A DNA stretch of 64,000 bases from Maylandia zebra (lineage: Eukaryota; Chordata; Actinopteri; Cichliformes; Cichlidae), in contig NC_135185.1 in assembly GCF_041146795.1 (NCBI RefSeq), positions 30,988,529 to 31,052,528 of the forward strand, read 5' to 3'. The notes beneath the pieces are model-generated. The model saw only the letters and a list, made by a program, of their open reading frames with translations. It was not told the DNA's origin and did not search any database. The translations under genes were made by a program, and so were the position numbers. Numbering within the stretch: the stretch's first letter is position 1; each line of letters opens with the position of its first letter. This document shows, in pieces, positions 1 through 12,900 of the stretch.

Positions 1-3000
1 GCTAAAGCTAACTTAAATCCTTACAGCAGTTATCAGGTGGCTTTCCGCGCATGCTAGAGCTTCTCACTGCAGCTGTCACTGAATCCCCAATCTTCTCCTT
101 TTCAGAGGCTAATGTGCTGACTCTGGGATTCTCCGGCTCTCAGCGGGGAGCTTCTGGCCACCTGCAGTTGAGGGAATGTCCAGGGTTGAACATGTGGTCC
201 TTAACAAAGGGACCTCTTTTAGGTCCATCTGGGAACTCTCATTTTCTTCCTTGCAAAAGGACAGTAGCCAGGGGAACCTGGTTTACAGCAATCTTGAGAG
301 GATGAGTGGTGAGAGTATGTGAGTCCTTTCCATCATCGTCTCTGTTACATTCAAACAAAAAACGATCTTTTTTAACAGCCTTTGCAGCAGCCACACATCC
401 AGAAAACATGCCCGCAAACAAAGAAAAGCATAAAAATGTGATGTCTCATAAATGACTTTGGATGTTTTGATGACCATAACTTACACAAAGAGTCTTCAAA
501 CAGTGCACAGTCTTAGGTGTGTTATCAGCTGTGTGAGACTTACTGCTTTGTGTTAACATGTAGTCCTCTCTAAAGACAAAAGAATCTTCACAATTATGCC
601 GTGCAGTCTGAAGTGCTTCAATGTTTTTATTTAGATTATTTATAGATGTGTATAACCAGGTAAGCCCTCGATTTAAGTCTTCATGCAAAGCAAACTGCTT
701 GCAGTCTAAGAAATGCATTGATTTTCTGCTTTAACATTTAACAAGACACCATATTTTATTCCCCCAAAATGTGAAGCTATTTGTTTAAAAACTATTTGTT
801 TAACCGTCCTTCTTGATCGCAACCAGCCCTCCTTTCTGTCCCACTGGCTCTGTGCCAGGCAGGGAATCCTGGCAAACACAGGGCAGACAGACAAATCAAG
901 CTGCCGGCGGCGTTTCAGACAGAGCAGACAGTCACCAACCCAGTACCTGAGCACAAAGACAATGATGTCATGTTGTCTCCTTCCTTTGCAGTCAGAATTA
1001 CTACTATTAACAGAACAACATGGAAAAGCATCGCCTATTTTAAAGATGGAAACAAACCACAAAGTACTCAGAATAGAGGGTTTGTAAAGAATCTGCGTAC
1101 CACAAAGGACCTATTCTTTATTTCAATTGAACTGCCTAGAAATATCGGCCGCACATTACTCTGCCCTTGGGTAATGAAACTATTAATTCATGATGAAAGT
1201 GGATCCATGGGCGTTTCTCAAAATGAGATCATTCCTTTCTTTATATATCCTTCAGACAATTCTGTCAATGAGACAGAATAAAGGTGGTTAAGTGCACTTT
1301 TGATATGTCTTTTTCTTTTAAATATATTAACATGCTGTGCAGGGTGATATTTAAAGGAACAAGTAAACAGTTGACCCTTTCAAAAATGTAAATAAATAGT
1401 CATTTACCTCACCCAATATCTTACCCCTTTCTCACCTCCCTGCCAATTGCACTAGACCACCCAATGATCTGTCATCACCAGGTCATCAACTGAACCACTG
1501 CATTCCTTTCTTTTCATTCCCTGCTTTTTTCACACTCTTGCAAGACTCATCTCCTCGTTTACATCTCTATTGTGACACAAGAATTTGTCATTTTGGTGCC
1601 CCTGGCACCCTCCCGGGCCCTTCACACCTCAGTGCGGCCTCCTCGCTCCACACCTGAAAGCAGATTAGCTGGACATCACCTCCCCACCTCCACCCTAGTT
1701 TAGTCTGCGGTTCTTTTCACTCCTCACTGGTCCTTCTTACCCCCCTCTGATTAGACTGCTTCAGTTTCAAGCATGAGGTCCAGGATAAGGTTACTGTACT
1801 GGGGTCGCTGATACACCAGAAGAGGTAAGTTATTGGGTCATGGGAACGAGAGAGACACTGGCCGCAGACGTTGATGTCATGGCGAATTGCCTCAGTAATA
1901 GACTGCAGACCGGTGATGTCATAGTACGGTTAGAAATCTGGAGGATGGGCGAAGGAGGATGAATGAATCGGATCAAAAGTGCAAGCACAGTACGATATCT
2001 GATGCGCTTCATGAAAAGAATGTCATTCACAATTGGTCTGCAGCCATCACTGTGTTTATCTCTTCTATTTAAAAAAACAACATTTTGGTTCCTGTTGTCA
2101 TAGTTGGCACGGCAACCAAAAGCAGTGAAGCTCTTAAATCGGAAAAGTCCCGACACAGACCCGAGGTAATCATGAATTAGCAAACATGTCTGTAAACCAC
2201 AAAGATGTTTCCCATCTGATATTTGCAGTATTCATCCAACCGTGTTTTTGTTTATTTTGTTGGCTGTTGGAGGTCCAGGGAGGCCGAGCACCGCCACTGG
2301 TGACCTTGTAAAAGAGAAGTGATGAAAAATTAATGGGAGAAATTCAGCCGCCTGCTTTTCTTGCTCTATTTAGTATGTCTGCAATTCATTATATTTACTC
2401 GATATTTTGCTTTCACATTCTTTTACATGATACTTATTGTGCAAAAAGGAAACAAAAGTGGAGCTTCAGCTGCAGCCAGCCAAACTGCATTAAAACTGAA
2501 TTACGTCTGCACTGTGAAATATTTTAATTGCAAGCTGATAAGGTTTTAGACTGAGGCTGTAGAGCGATCAGAGTGCTCAGCGCTCCGCCACATCGGTTAA
2601 AGCTGTGAGTGGTGGCAGACAGCCAGTAAGATGAATCAAGACTCAGTGATGCTGCACTCTACATTTAAAGACACCACAAAGGGATTAGCTTTGATTTGTG
2701 GTCACTGCTGCTTATGTCTGTGAATGTTCCTTTTGCAATTTATCAAAAGAGAAAGTGCACTGTTTGAACCCTTTGTACCTTCCACCCACCCAAAGCTGCT
2801 CACTTACTGAGCAGAAATAACTGACTGATAATGTGAACGGTACCTATGGTTGTTCGTGTTTGTTTATACGTGCATGGATGCATGGCTCAGACATGCAAAA
2901 ACAACACAAACAGGTGCCTAAAGCATGCACACACAACATCTGAACTTCTGCATTCCAACACAAGGCCAAGTCCTTTCCCTCACACCCTCTATCTATAACT

Positions 3001-5450
3001 CTTAAGACTCTCAAACACTTTGATCCCCTCATGCCACCAAGCCAATAGTGAAACATTAGTGGGAGTAGCTCTTCTGTCAGATAGTTATGGATTGTGCTGT
3101 ATAGAGGATGAGGTCACCAGGCAAATGCATAGCTGCTCTGGCTCACTGTCACTTTTCTAATTGGAATGACAAGCGGGGTCATATTTCTCCAAAGTTAAGA
3201 TCTTAATCTCCTCAAACGGGATTGATGCCGACAATGTTTTATACCCAGAGGGCATAAATATTGACACGTATCTTGATGTATATGGGATGATGTGTAACAT
3301 GAGGCTATCGCTGTGTCGCACATGACAGGTGATCTGCTGACTTTGGTACTGACGAGCTCATAGACGCAGTGCAGCACAAAGGGTAACAGCTGCGTGCACG
3401 GATGTGGATATCTTATACGCTGTATCCTACAGAGCATCAGCATCGCTGCCAGTTGTCTGCTTTATGATTTTCATAGTTAGCAAACCAACCAGTATGATGA
3501 AATCTCTGCAGCTGTTGTGTGCAGCAAGTCAGGCAACCAAATCCACCAGGGAAGCTCTCCAAAATGGATGCCGGCCACACGGCTCCACTACAGTGGAGCG
3601 GAGTGTAAGCGGAGGGAACAGTGCAGCTATGCCATGACGGCAAAGGCTCCATTAAGGGCCATCAAATATTCATCTGCCATACGGCACTGAGCCCTTATTT
3701 CTACCCTGCAGTGTGAAAATCCACCAGGAAAACCTGTCCTGAAAACAACAACAATGCTGTGAAGAGAACGTAAAGGAAAGCCCCTAATTATCTTGGACTT
3801 CTCACCAGGCAACACCTATTTATTTATTGATGAACAGTGGCAGAAACAAAGGCAATACTGTAACATACTAACTACCACCGTCATTAAGTGAATGGCTGCC
3901 TAATCTTCACAATAAGCTTCAATCATAAAATTGTTCCTGTTCAAAGGGACGTTTGTTTTCTCACCTGGTCCACATTGTGCAGCAATGTCAACTAATGTCC
4001 ATAAAGCACTCAATGAGCATAACAATGACATCACCAGACTGACCACATGGTCCAATAACTTGAGTTGACTCCAAGCTGTCAATAAAAACTCCATCAATGA
4101 ATCCAACCAGGCCTATTCAGAGCTGTGACCGGGTTTAAAATGTGTTTAGTGCTGCTGGTGGGGCGCTAATTTGCTTAGGATCCTCGCAGGCTGGCTGTAA
4201 TTACATTATCAGACCGTTAACAACCACAGAGGAGCTCGAGACGTTTCTCTAAAGGCTCTGTCATCCATCAGTGTGCGGTGAGTTGCAGTGGAGTTTATCT
4301 AGAGTGCTGTTTGGCTAGGTCTTTCATGTTTTTGAATGGGATTTCCCTTATTATTTAGACGCTGGCTGTGATACACAAGATGCACAGCCTACCTGAATAT
4401 TGTTCTTGACCTTGTCAATCTCTTTATGACCACAGTGTAAGGGTCTTCGAAAAGCCTCTTCTTTCAGGACAACAAACCAAGTCACAAAACTCAAATCGTC
4501 TCAAACTGGTTTCTTAAACATGAAAATGAGTTAATTTTACTCAAACAGCCTCCAGTAACGAGTTCTCAATCCAACAGCGTACCTTATGGATGTACAGCTG
4601 CCAAATCTGCAACAGCTATGTGATAAGGACCAGGATCTCAGAGGAACATTTCCAGCACCTTGTTGAATCTCTGCCATAAAGGATTAAGACAGTTTTTTAG
4701 GTATGAGAGGGTCCAACACAGTACTTGTTACTGTAGGTGAACCCAATAAATATATTGTATTGTAATTATCGGGTTTACATTGCCCCAAACATAAATGTAA
4801 CATACAAGTAAAAATAAATGAAGAAACAAAAATAAAGCTCTGTAGCATTAGACTATAACCCCCCCCCCCCCCCCCAAACAAAAAACATTTCATATTCTTA
4901 GAAAATGAAAAACTATCACAAAAACTAACCCTTCTGAAATAAAGGCCAAACATTATCAAAACAAAATAGGATTATTTATGCTATGATAATTTGGTTGCAT
5001 TAGGCAGGTTGCATTTGGTGATGGGCTCTAGACTGTAGGAAGTCATCGGCAGCAAAGGATTTTCATCTGAGTTAATAAAAACAATCATTATATTTAAAAT
5101 TAGGTGAGTTTATTAGGTGATTCATTCAAATGCAACATAGAAACAAATTTTTAATGATTGCATCTTTGTCTAAAAACTTGTGGACCTAATTGTATAACAT
5201 GCTTTCTCTCAAATGTTCACCAGAGGGCAGCATCAGCGCACGTTATAGTTCTTAAGTTCACATTCAGTCCTGGTTGTTAATGTAAAGTGGCCTTGAAGGA
5301 GAAAATGCAGACAAAAATGTCCATAAAACAAAAAATGCAACACAGTTTTGTTAAAAATTCCCAGTGATACCATGTAGATGTACATCCAATATGATACATC
5401 CAATCTGAACATGTCTTGATGCATGCTCAGTAATTCAGGTAAGGAAATGC
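1..5450. other. Non-coding stretch, no gene recognised
   Basis: I find no open frame here with a recognisable protein family, and no convincing chain of splice-linked exons. Short open frames of 60-118 codons lie on both strands, but they look like chance frames in AT-rich DNA. The only simple repeat of note is a run of about 17 C at 4,859-4,875. The stretch may be intergenic or part of a large intron of a gene outside the window. Confidence 0.5.
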
Positions 5451-5693
5451 CAAAAAGTTGATTCTGTTCATCTGGATGTTTTCAGCGTTTTCAATGGGAG
5501 AAACATTTCATCACTAATCCAAGTGACTTGTTCAGTTTCAGCTCACTGCAGGTTTCCCGGACTTTATAAACAGTACATTTGCATAATGACTGAAGCTAAT
5601 ATCACTGACGAATAGGCTGTAAGGTCAGTTTCCTGATCATTAATATGCAAACTGTCATGACCTTTGATCAACAAACACTGATCAAAGCATTGA

Positions 5694-6060
5694 TCAGTGA
5701 TAATTAATCAATGACCGTGAGTAACATTCACAGAGTTGGGGAATGGCAGCAGTCACAGATGGTGAAAGATGTACCTTTAGGCCCCCTACTCGATTCAGAG
5801 ATGGTCGTTCCCTTTTCTCATAAATGGCCTCTCTGACTTCCTGCTCAAACCAGCGTTCCTCCCTGTCCAGGGTGTGTACATCTTCATCACTGAACGAGTG
5901 TCCACTGGTCTGTAGGTGTAAATAGACTGCGGAGTCCTGGCCTGACGAGTTAGCTCTTCTGTGTTGCGCCATCTGCTTAGCCGGTTGTTTGATTTCTCCG
6001 ATGTATTGGTGGCAATCCTCCTGGCACAGTGCTACACTACATTACTGTGTTTGTGTTGGG
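5694..6060 (-). pseudogene. PLE GIY-YIG endonuclease domain
   Basis: In Penelope-like elements the GIY-YIG nuclease at the C-terminus nicks target DNA. Just upstream of the ATG-initiated frame at 5,972, the same reading gives YIGEIKQP, the YIG half of the motif. It is followed by AQHRRANSSGQDSAVYLHL, DREERWFEQEVREAIYEK and RPSLNRVGGLKVHLS, which are conserved blocks of fish PLE endonucleases. The domain is almost complete, but it is separated from the RT linker by a frame break near 6,037. It belongs to the decayed element around it and is not a host nuclease. Confidence 0.8.
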
Positions 6061-6566
6061 GAACCCTTGGGGTGGACCAGTTTTTAGGCGCAATGTGCTC
6101 TGAGGTTTGAAAGCTAAAGAGGTGCTGTGTTTCGAGAAAATGCATCTCAGCTGTTCTAATCCGGACACATAAAGGATCACTAATGGATTTTGCTTAGGCA
6201 GCAGTTGTACTTCTCTCCTGGATCGCGTGTAGCTTTCTTTAGGCGTCCTCCCAGCTTTGACAAATGTGCAGCTGGGATGACCACATTTACTCAGGGCCTT
6301 CTTGGCATGATGTTCTTCTTCTTCCCTAGCTGCTCTGTCTGTGGGGATGGTGTTCGCTCTGTGTTGTAGCGTCCTGATGACACCTAGTATGTGCTCCAGT
6401 GGAGGATGAGAGTCAAACCTTAAATACTGATCCGTATGCGTTGGTTTACGGTACACATGAACTTTTAAATGCCCCTTAAACATATTCAACTCTGTATATT
6501 TTATATATTTTATTATTATTATTATTATTTTATTTTATTTTTTTACTATTTAATTTGTAAAAATGT

Positions 6567-6568
<2 letters not shown>

Positions 6569-6630
<62 letters not shown>
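6569..6630. repeat. (CA)n microsatellite
   Basis: Uninterrupted CA/AC dinucleotide repeat of about 31 units, lying inside the disrupted Penelope-like element next to a LINE 3' end. The open frames across it are repeat artefacts. Confidence 0.97.
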
Positions 6631-6632
<2 letters not shown>

Positions 6633-6704
6633 AGGAAAATATTTAGTATACACATCCAGAAATGCATACACTATTATATATTGTACATATATTTATTAGT
6701 TTCA

Positions 6705-6872
6705 GGTTGGCCATTCTTGTATTTTGCTCATTTGTGTTGTTGTGTTTGCACATCTCTGTTGCTTGTGGGTCTCGCACACAAGAATTTCACTCGCATGTGC
6801 TGTGCCAGTGTGCCTGCACATGTGATGTGACAATAAAAAGTGATTTGATTTGATTTGATTTGATTTAAACCT
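6705..6872 (+). mobile_element. LINE 3' end with (TTTGA)n-type tail
   Basis: This short insertion carries the 3' end typical of a fish LINE or LINE-mobilised SINE: AGAATTTCACT, then TGTGACAATAAAAAG, then tandem GATTT/TTTGA pentamers at about 6,843-6,868. It interrupts the Penelope-like RT on the opposite strand. A related 3' end with a GAATTT tail is inside the gypsy element near 49,960-50,054. No coding part is left, so the clade (L2 or Rex1-like) is an inference from tail style. Confidence 0.6.
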
Positions 6873-7017
6873 TTCCCCACTGAAAACGCTATGTCCAGAT
6901 GAACAGAATCAACTATTCAGATTTGTGCAAATCCTTCAATCTAAGAAGGCTAACGTGTCATTTTTCATATCCTCCCTAGTGAACTTGATGTGTGGTCCAC
7001 CGCGTTAATCCATCCAT

Positions 7018-7112
7018 TGGTGTTCCCCCGGATAAGCTGGAGGAGGTGGCTGGGGGGAGGGAGGTCTGGGCTTCTCTGTTTAGTCTGCTGCCCCTGCGAC
7101 CCCGCAGTCCAC
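7018..7112 (+). mobile_element. Rex3 (RTE) 3' fragment inside the PLE
   Basis: About 95 bases read in the + direction as the end of the Rex3 reverse transcriptase frame (PPDKLEEVAG, then a REVWASLL-like block). They closely match the longer Rex3 3' fragments at 22,270 and 35,769. The piece splits the Penelope-like RT on the other strand, so it landed after that element. Rex3 is an RTE-clade non-LTR retrotransposon common in teleosts. Confidence 0.75.
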
Positions 7113-7449
7113 CGAGTTAATGTGATCAGTGAATTTTGGTGCATCTGAGATTTCATTTTCACCCAGTTTTTATCCACATATCTGGTGTTCCAGCACAGGA
7201 TAATAGAGCCCTCTTTTCCCCTTCTTCCATGTACAAGTTGCCACATTGGGTGAAACTGGGGAACCCATGGCACACCCATGTTCCTGCCTGTAATACTGAC
7301 CCTTGTGTGTGAAATATGCGAAATGAAGACACAGTTCCAGAGCAAACATACTGCTGATACTGGTCCTGTTGTTGCTTGGATTAGTGAAAAACCTTTCCCC
7401 CACTGAAAACGTGACGTCCAGATGAACAGAATCAACTTTTTGGCACTGT

Positions 7450-8770
7450 GAATATGGTTAATATTGTTTGAGAGAATATCATATCAAGACGTTTGAATCT
7501 TGACAGCAGCTTTCCATGTAGCACCCACCAGACGGACTGACTTGGTGGAACTTGTTTACTGACATTTAAATAAAAACAATCAAATGTCAATACACAAGTT
7601 GCTACCACAGAAGATTGTTAAATCTATTCAATTATTTGGGGAATCTGTATTGTAATTATAATACTTTTGGATTAGAAAAGTCAGTAGGTAACCTTCTTGA
7701 TAAACAAGTTTCCAAGCGAGAGAGTCCTACATGAAATATGATAATATATGCCTTCAACGGCATATTTAGCCAGCGGATCTGTTTGGATGATGACTGTAAA
7801 GATTTCCACTGTACTAAAAAAAAAAACACAAGCAAAACATTTTCACATCTGTTTATTTGCCTTCTCCGAGTGGTACAGCTCAGGCTCCTACTGGATGACA
7901 GATGGGCAGATTAACTAACATATTTATAGTAGTTTGTTTATTAGAATAACTTATTTTATATATTTATACTGTTAGAGAGATTTTTTGCACATTTGCAGTA
8001 CAATACAGTATTCAGAAAATACTGTATAAAAACAGTACTTACTAATACCTTTATAGCCATTCATTGGAATTCATGAAAATCTTTTAGATGAGGTTTTCGA
8101 AATGTCATGATGTTTTGCACGTCAACACAAATGTATTGCTGTTTGTTAGGTCAGTTACATATTAAGCCTTTCAGTTCGTATCAGAACAGAAATGCAAACC
8201 TAACTGGGTAACCTTTGTAATTTGCTTTCATTGCTTGGCGGGCTGCGAAAGTAATTTGTTTATTTCCCTCATGCAACCTTCAGGACACAAGCGTGGCTTT
8301 GTGATAGGGAATAAATAGTCAGGATTTGCATTCTGCATTATGCAAGCCAAAAGGTTGCTTTGAGCTTTTTAGTTATGCCTTAAGGTGTCAAAATTAAAAA
8401 AGATTACACAGTTATTGTTATCTATGTTCAGTGCGACTGTAAAGGAAAATGACTGGAACGTTATTAGGTATTTCATGTAGCCAAACCTTTTTTTTAGCAT
8501 TTTGCCTCTGTTGGATACCGATAGTGAAGATAGACAGGAAGAAACACAGCAGGGGGCTACTGCCGCTGCTTTCTGCCCACACGGCACGTGGCCTGTCGCC
8601 TGGTCGCCTCTAAGCTAAATCGGTGCCCACTTACAGCCCCATCTTTGACACAAACTGCATTTGTGGTCAGAATGGGCATGGATGTCATGGTAATTGTGGG
8701 ATATTAATGGTTTCTTTGAACTGTTCTTTTTCTAAAGTGGAATGATGGTACAGCATACATGACTTTCTTT
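7450..8770. other. Non-coding stretch
   Basis: AT-rich sequence in which I recognise no gene, RNA gene or named repeat. Short open frames on the minus strand near 8,369-8,587 do not resemble a known family. Confidence 0.5.
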
Positions 8771-8774
8771 AATT

Positions 8775-8965
8775 TTCTTTTTTTTGCCTGTCCCATTTGG
8801 TTCATTAGCCATCAGAATTGTTGTCTGAAGACCAACAAGGATACCCAATGGATTTACTTTGCCAAATGGATCATTGTGGCATTGCCGTACTGGTCCATTT
8901 GATTGACCTTTGTTGTTATTATTTATTTTATTTTATTTTATATCTTATTTTATTGAGAAAGGGCA
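8775..8965 (-). mobile_element. Retroposon 3' end, same family as 44,706-45,712
   Basis: Read on the minus strand, this matches the 3' end of the + strand retroposon at about 45,560-45,712. Shared blocks include CAGAATTGTTGTCT, TGGTCCATTTGATT and GCCTGTCCC-TTTGG, read in the orientation printed here. The 3' end abuts an A-rich stretch. The rest of the family's body, including its GC-rich upstream part, is absent, which fits 5' truncation. The clade is not assigned. Confidence 0.6.
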
Positions 8966-8969
8966 CTTA

Positions 8970-9470
8970 AAAAGAGAAAGAAGAGAAAAATATCTCCTGG
9001 ATCACCTGTTGAGAGAAAAAGAAGAGAAACAAGCAAAAAAACCATACTAAACACAAAACCATCGCATTAATCTAGCTAAGTGTAAACAGCAGTAAATACT
9101 AAATATTCAATGTTGTTGTGCAGCACGCAGGACCGACAGCGCACAATGTGCTTTGAAGTAGCAGCCAAGAAAGGTGCAGTTTTTAAATTTATCTGGGCTA
9201 GTGTAGATGTAGCCTTGTGGAGGAGTAAAGGTGAGGCTTTTGAACTTAAGAACACTGTAGAAAATACAAAAAATATTCAAACTTGAGCACCCAATTCTTG
9301 TTTCGTAGTCATTAAAGATGTATGTATTGACGAAATTATTATAAACCACAAATTACCATGTCAAGCCCATGAGGAGCGGATATAAAGTAAAGGTTTTAAT
9401 ATGCATCCCTGAGGCACTATCACAATTACAACCATCTATTTCTCATTCAACCTCAATTCAATGCATATAG
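8970..9470. other. Non-coding stretch
   Basis: AT-rich DNA with no recognisable coding exon or named repeat. It leads into the (CA)n tract upstream of receptor gene A. Confidence 0.45.

Positions 9471-9471
<1 letters not shown>

Positions 9472-9556
<85 letters not shown>
9472..9556. repeat. (CA)n microsatellite
   Basis: Pure CA/AC tract of about 42 units lying roughly 360 bases upstream of the start codon of receptor gene A. The long VCVC and THTH open frames across it are artefacts of the repeat. Confidence 0.97.
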
Positions 9557-9558
<2 letters not shown>

Positions 9559-9599
9559 TATTCCTTTTTTAAAATATATGAATACACGAGTTACTGGGG

Positions 9600-9917
9600 A
9601 CAAAATACAGGATAACATTACAGGAGCATCTGTGTACATTTTGTTCCAGCCCATGACAATAGGTGCCATTCTGCCAGCTGTGGAAACATAAACTTTGAGA
9701 CGTGGGCCCAGTTTATTTGCAAGTCAAAGCAGGGAAGCAGATATGAAAGGTATATTTGTCAGTAACATGTGATGTCTGTAAGCTGGACGTGAGTTGCTGT
9801 GAAATTCGACAATGCAGAACGTATTCTCATTTGGGAAATAGAAGCCGGAAGGTACTTAAACTCTCAGGCTGTGATAAGCTAAGATTCATTTGAAGATTCC
9901 CATTTCTCTTTAGGAAA
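9600..9917 (+). promoter_or_regulatory. Conserved 5' flank of the receptor genes
   Basis: The 300 bases before the gene A start codon are recognisably homologous to those before genes B (23,190-23,513) and C (36,689-37,012). Conserved blocks include CCAGTTTATTTGCAAGTCAA, AGGTATATTTGTCAG and TATTCTCATTTGGGAAATAG. Just before each ATG there is a good acceptor: a pyrimidine tract and TTAG ending 4-5 bases upstream. A non-coding first exon is therefore likely further upstream, and part of this block may be 5'UTR or intron rather than promoter. No TATA box can be assigned. Confidence 0.45.
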
Positions 9918-12900
9918 ATGTTACCAATGGATGTAAATCATCGCCGGACGCTTGCTGCGAAGCTTCTGTTTTATGGGATATTCCTCAGCAACCACATAAG
10001 TGAGGGTGGTAAGTTCAACAAAATGTAGCTTAAAAGATTTCTCAATATCAACTCATAATCAGATTTTTCATGTTGTCAGTTTTCACAGGTCCAAATGGAG
10101 ACTGCACACCCAAGAATACCCTCTTTATCAGTAATGAAACACTAACTCAACAATATTTTCCATCACGTAAGTTCAAAAATAATGAAGGAAAAAATAATAG
10201 TCTTTGAAAGGTTCAAAGAAAACAATAGTACCCTGTGTTTTTAGAAATGATTATTAAATAAATAAGAATACATATAATAAATAATTGTTATATTTTAGAA
10301 ACTATCTACCGAGAGGTCAACGGACCTAAACTCTGTTTCAACATCCAGCCAAACAATAGCCTTGCAGGTACAGTTATCTAATTTTTGTTTTTTATATTTC
10401 GGACTGTTGGTGAAAAAAGTCGTCTTGGGTATTTGCTAAAAGTGTTTGATTGTTTCTGTATTTGTCTTAGATTGTTGTAGCGAAAACAATTTCACCTGTA
10501 GCCTTAAAGTAAAAGGAGACGGACCAGGCAAATACATCCTAAATGCAACTGAAGAGATTTTATCTAAGCAAGATATTGTGGTGATGAAGAAGCCACAGTA
10601 TGATTATTCGTGTATGCCATCACAGGTCTACAACAAAAGCAGCCCTGGTAAGCCTCTAAGACATGAGACTTTGCACACAATGGTCATAATTTTCAGTTTA
10701 TTTGAAAAGGTTTCCAACCAGTGATCTGACGCACTTCTTACTTTGTTGCAGGTTTTCTTTATAACATCAACCGCTGCTTGAATGAAAGTAAATTCACAAA
10801 CCTTTTCCTCTTAATTTCTACATGAAACAACGTGACAGCAGTGACAGTGCACAAGTTCTAATTTCATACTTTTATGTGTTGAAGGTTCCAAAAGCATTAG
10901 AGTGAATGCTGACAGTTGTTTAGATAATGAAACCAATACCAGAGTGGCTTGCAAAGGTATTATGTTGTTTATTTAACAGGATCATTAAAAAAACAACATT
11001 TTAGTAAGTACTGTGATAATAAGAGAGCACGGGGTTGAAAATTTAATTCCTGCTTTTTTCCATGAATGTTTGTATGTGCCTGTGCTATGCAGATGTAACA
11101 GAAACACACTACGTTATCTTTGACAATAAAACATGTGTGTTATGTAAGAAACCAGTCTTGAAAAGTCTAGACAAAGAGATTAATTATACCCTGGAGAAAA
11201 TTCCTACCAGCCCAGACAAAGCAAAGTAAATATCTCAGTTTTCTACAGAACAATAACAGCAAATAAAAATAAATACACGCTTTTGAAATCTGCTCTAAAA
11301 CATTAACGGTGTGTCTTACAGAGATGCCATGAATGTTCTATCATGCTTGTTTAAAGAGCTGGGTAACGCCAGCACAGCAGCAGTGAAAATGGGCAACATT
11401 ACAGGACTGATTGCCAAACTGCCCCAGGAAAACCAAACCAACATGAACTTTGTCTTCACAAAAAACTCTGGAGTAAATGTAAGGTGTTTGTGCAACACAA
11501 TTTTATGACCTTCAATTAATAATATTATTTTGTTCTTCTTTTGTTATTTTTTTTGTTTTACTAATATTTTTAAAAGTCTGTTGAAGAAGAAAACAGCAAT
11601 TCTTTGACGGGCCCATTTCGTTTAATGAAAATTCCTAAAGAGGCCAGTAAAATGGCGGTGGAGAGAAATGGATCATTTCTTGGGATTCTGCTCTTTCCAG
11701 AAATGCATGCGGTAATAGTACAGCTCAACTAATTACTCATGATCTTTATAAAATGTATAAACATATTGACCAAACCTGATCTATTAACAATCTTTTAATC
11801 TTAACAGGATGACAGCAGTAAATACTATTTAAACAGTGAGATAGTGGGAATAGAAATGGGGGCAAAAATACAAAACCTTTCACAACCCATCGAGATTCAG
11901 TACAGTAATGTGGACAAGGTAAGTGTGATGTCATAACAGAAATAATGATCAATTTAAGTTCAGAGGAAAACTTATTCTGATTTTCATTTTCTATTTTGAT
12001 AAAGAAAGGAGCGAATGCTTCTTGCATGTCTTGGGATGGAAACAGCACAGATGCAAACGGTAAAAAACCCCAAATAGATCTCTCTATATATATATCTAAT
12101 TTTAATATGAAAACCACAGGAATTAAAGACCTTTGAAGTGTTCACTCACATTTTGCACACACGCTGATTACTGTGATAAAGTCTGTCTTTAACAGTTACT
12201 TCTTTGTATTACTGCTGTCCAACAGGGAAATCACTCTGGATCACAGATGGCTGTCAAACAGTGGAGACCAATAACAGCATCACCTGCCAGTGCACACATC
12301 TAACCTTTTTTGCCATACTCATGGTAAGACAGCTGTATAGGAAATAAGAAATTATTTTTTTTACAGCACATACTGACACATAACTATTTGAACCTAGTCA
12401 CCTACACCTGCAAACATTAGCACTTCTGATGTTAATACTCTGACCTACATCACTTCAATCGGTTGTGGACTGTCGCTGTTTTTCTTGATCGTCGGTCTCT
12501 TCATGCACGTTCTCGTCAGGTAAGAGATCCGAGGCAGTTTGGATTTTTACCTCAGTAAAGTCCTTTTTCTTACGCACACTAATTTGCTCCACAGAAAGGG
12601 GAAAGCAAGCGAAGCAACAAAGATTCTGATGAACCTCTTTGTCGCCATGTTGATCCTGAACTTGTCCTTCTTGACCAATGAGAGCATTTCAAATCTGGGT
12701 ATCAAAGGTGCATGTGTGGCAATAGCAGCAGTTCTGCACTACGGGATGTTGGCCACTTTTACCTGGTTCTTCATGCAGGCTTTACACTTGTACCTCAGTC
12801 TACGTCGAATCTGCACTGAAGTGAAACATTACATGCTGAAGATTTGCATCACAGGATGGGGTAAGAGACCTGAGCCAAAAATGATACTTATGCTCTCATA

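Larger units (their letters stand above)
5455..7445 (-). mobile_element. Penelope-like retroelement (PLE), decayed
   Basis: Read on the minus strand, this holds the pieces of a fish Penelope-like element in the expected order: reverse transcriptase core, RT C-terminal linker, then a GIY-YIG endonuclease. The RT core is at about 7,400-7,110 and includes the motif HGCAMGSPVSP. A further RT piece at about 6,990-6,940 reads IKFTREDMKNDTLAFLD after a frame change. The linker at 6,489-6,037 includes VYRKPTHTDQYLRFDSHPPL. The frame breaks several times and the body is split by a Rex3 fragment and a LINE 3' end plus (CA)n, so the copy is dead. A terminal motif with the core CCAGATGAACAGAATCAAC occurs at about 6,890 and 7,420 on the + strand and inverted at about 5,460, as expected for the repeats that flank many PLEs. 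Confidence 0.85.

Noticed and set aside
9436..9691. Open frames of repeated Val-Cys or Thr-His on both strands (also 6,469-6,699 and 60,557-60,836).
   Set aside because: They are translations of (CA)n and (TA)n microsatellites; dinucleotide repeats stay open by composition.
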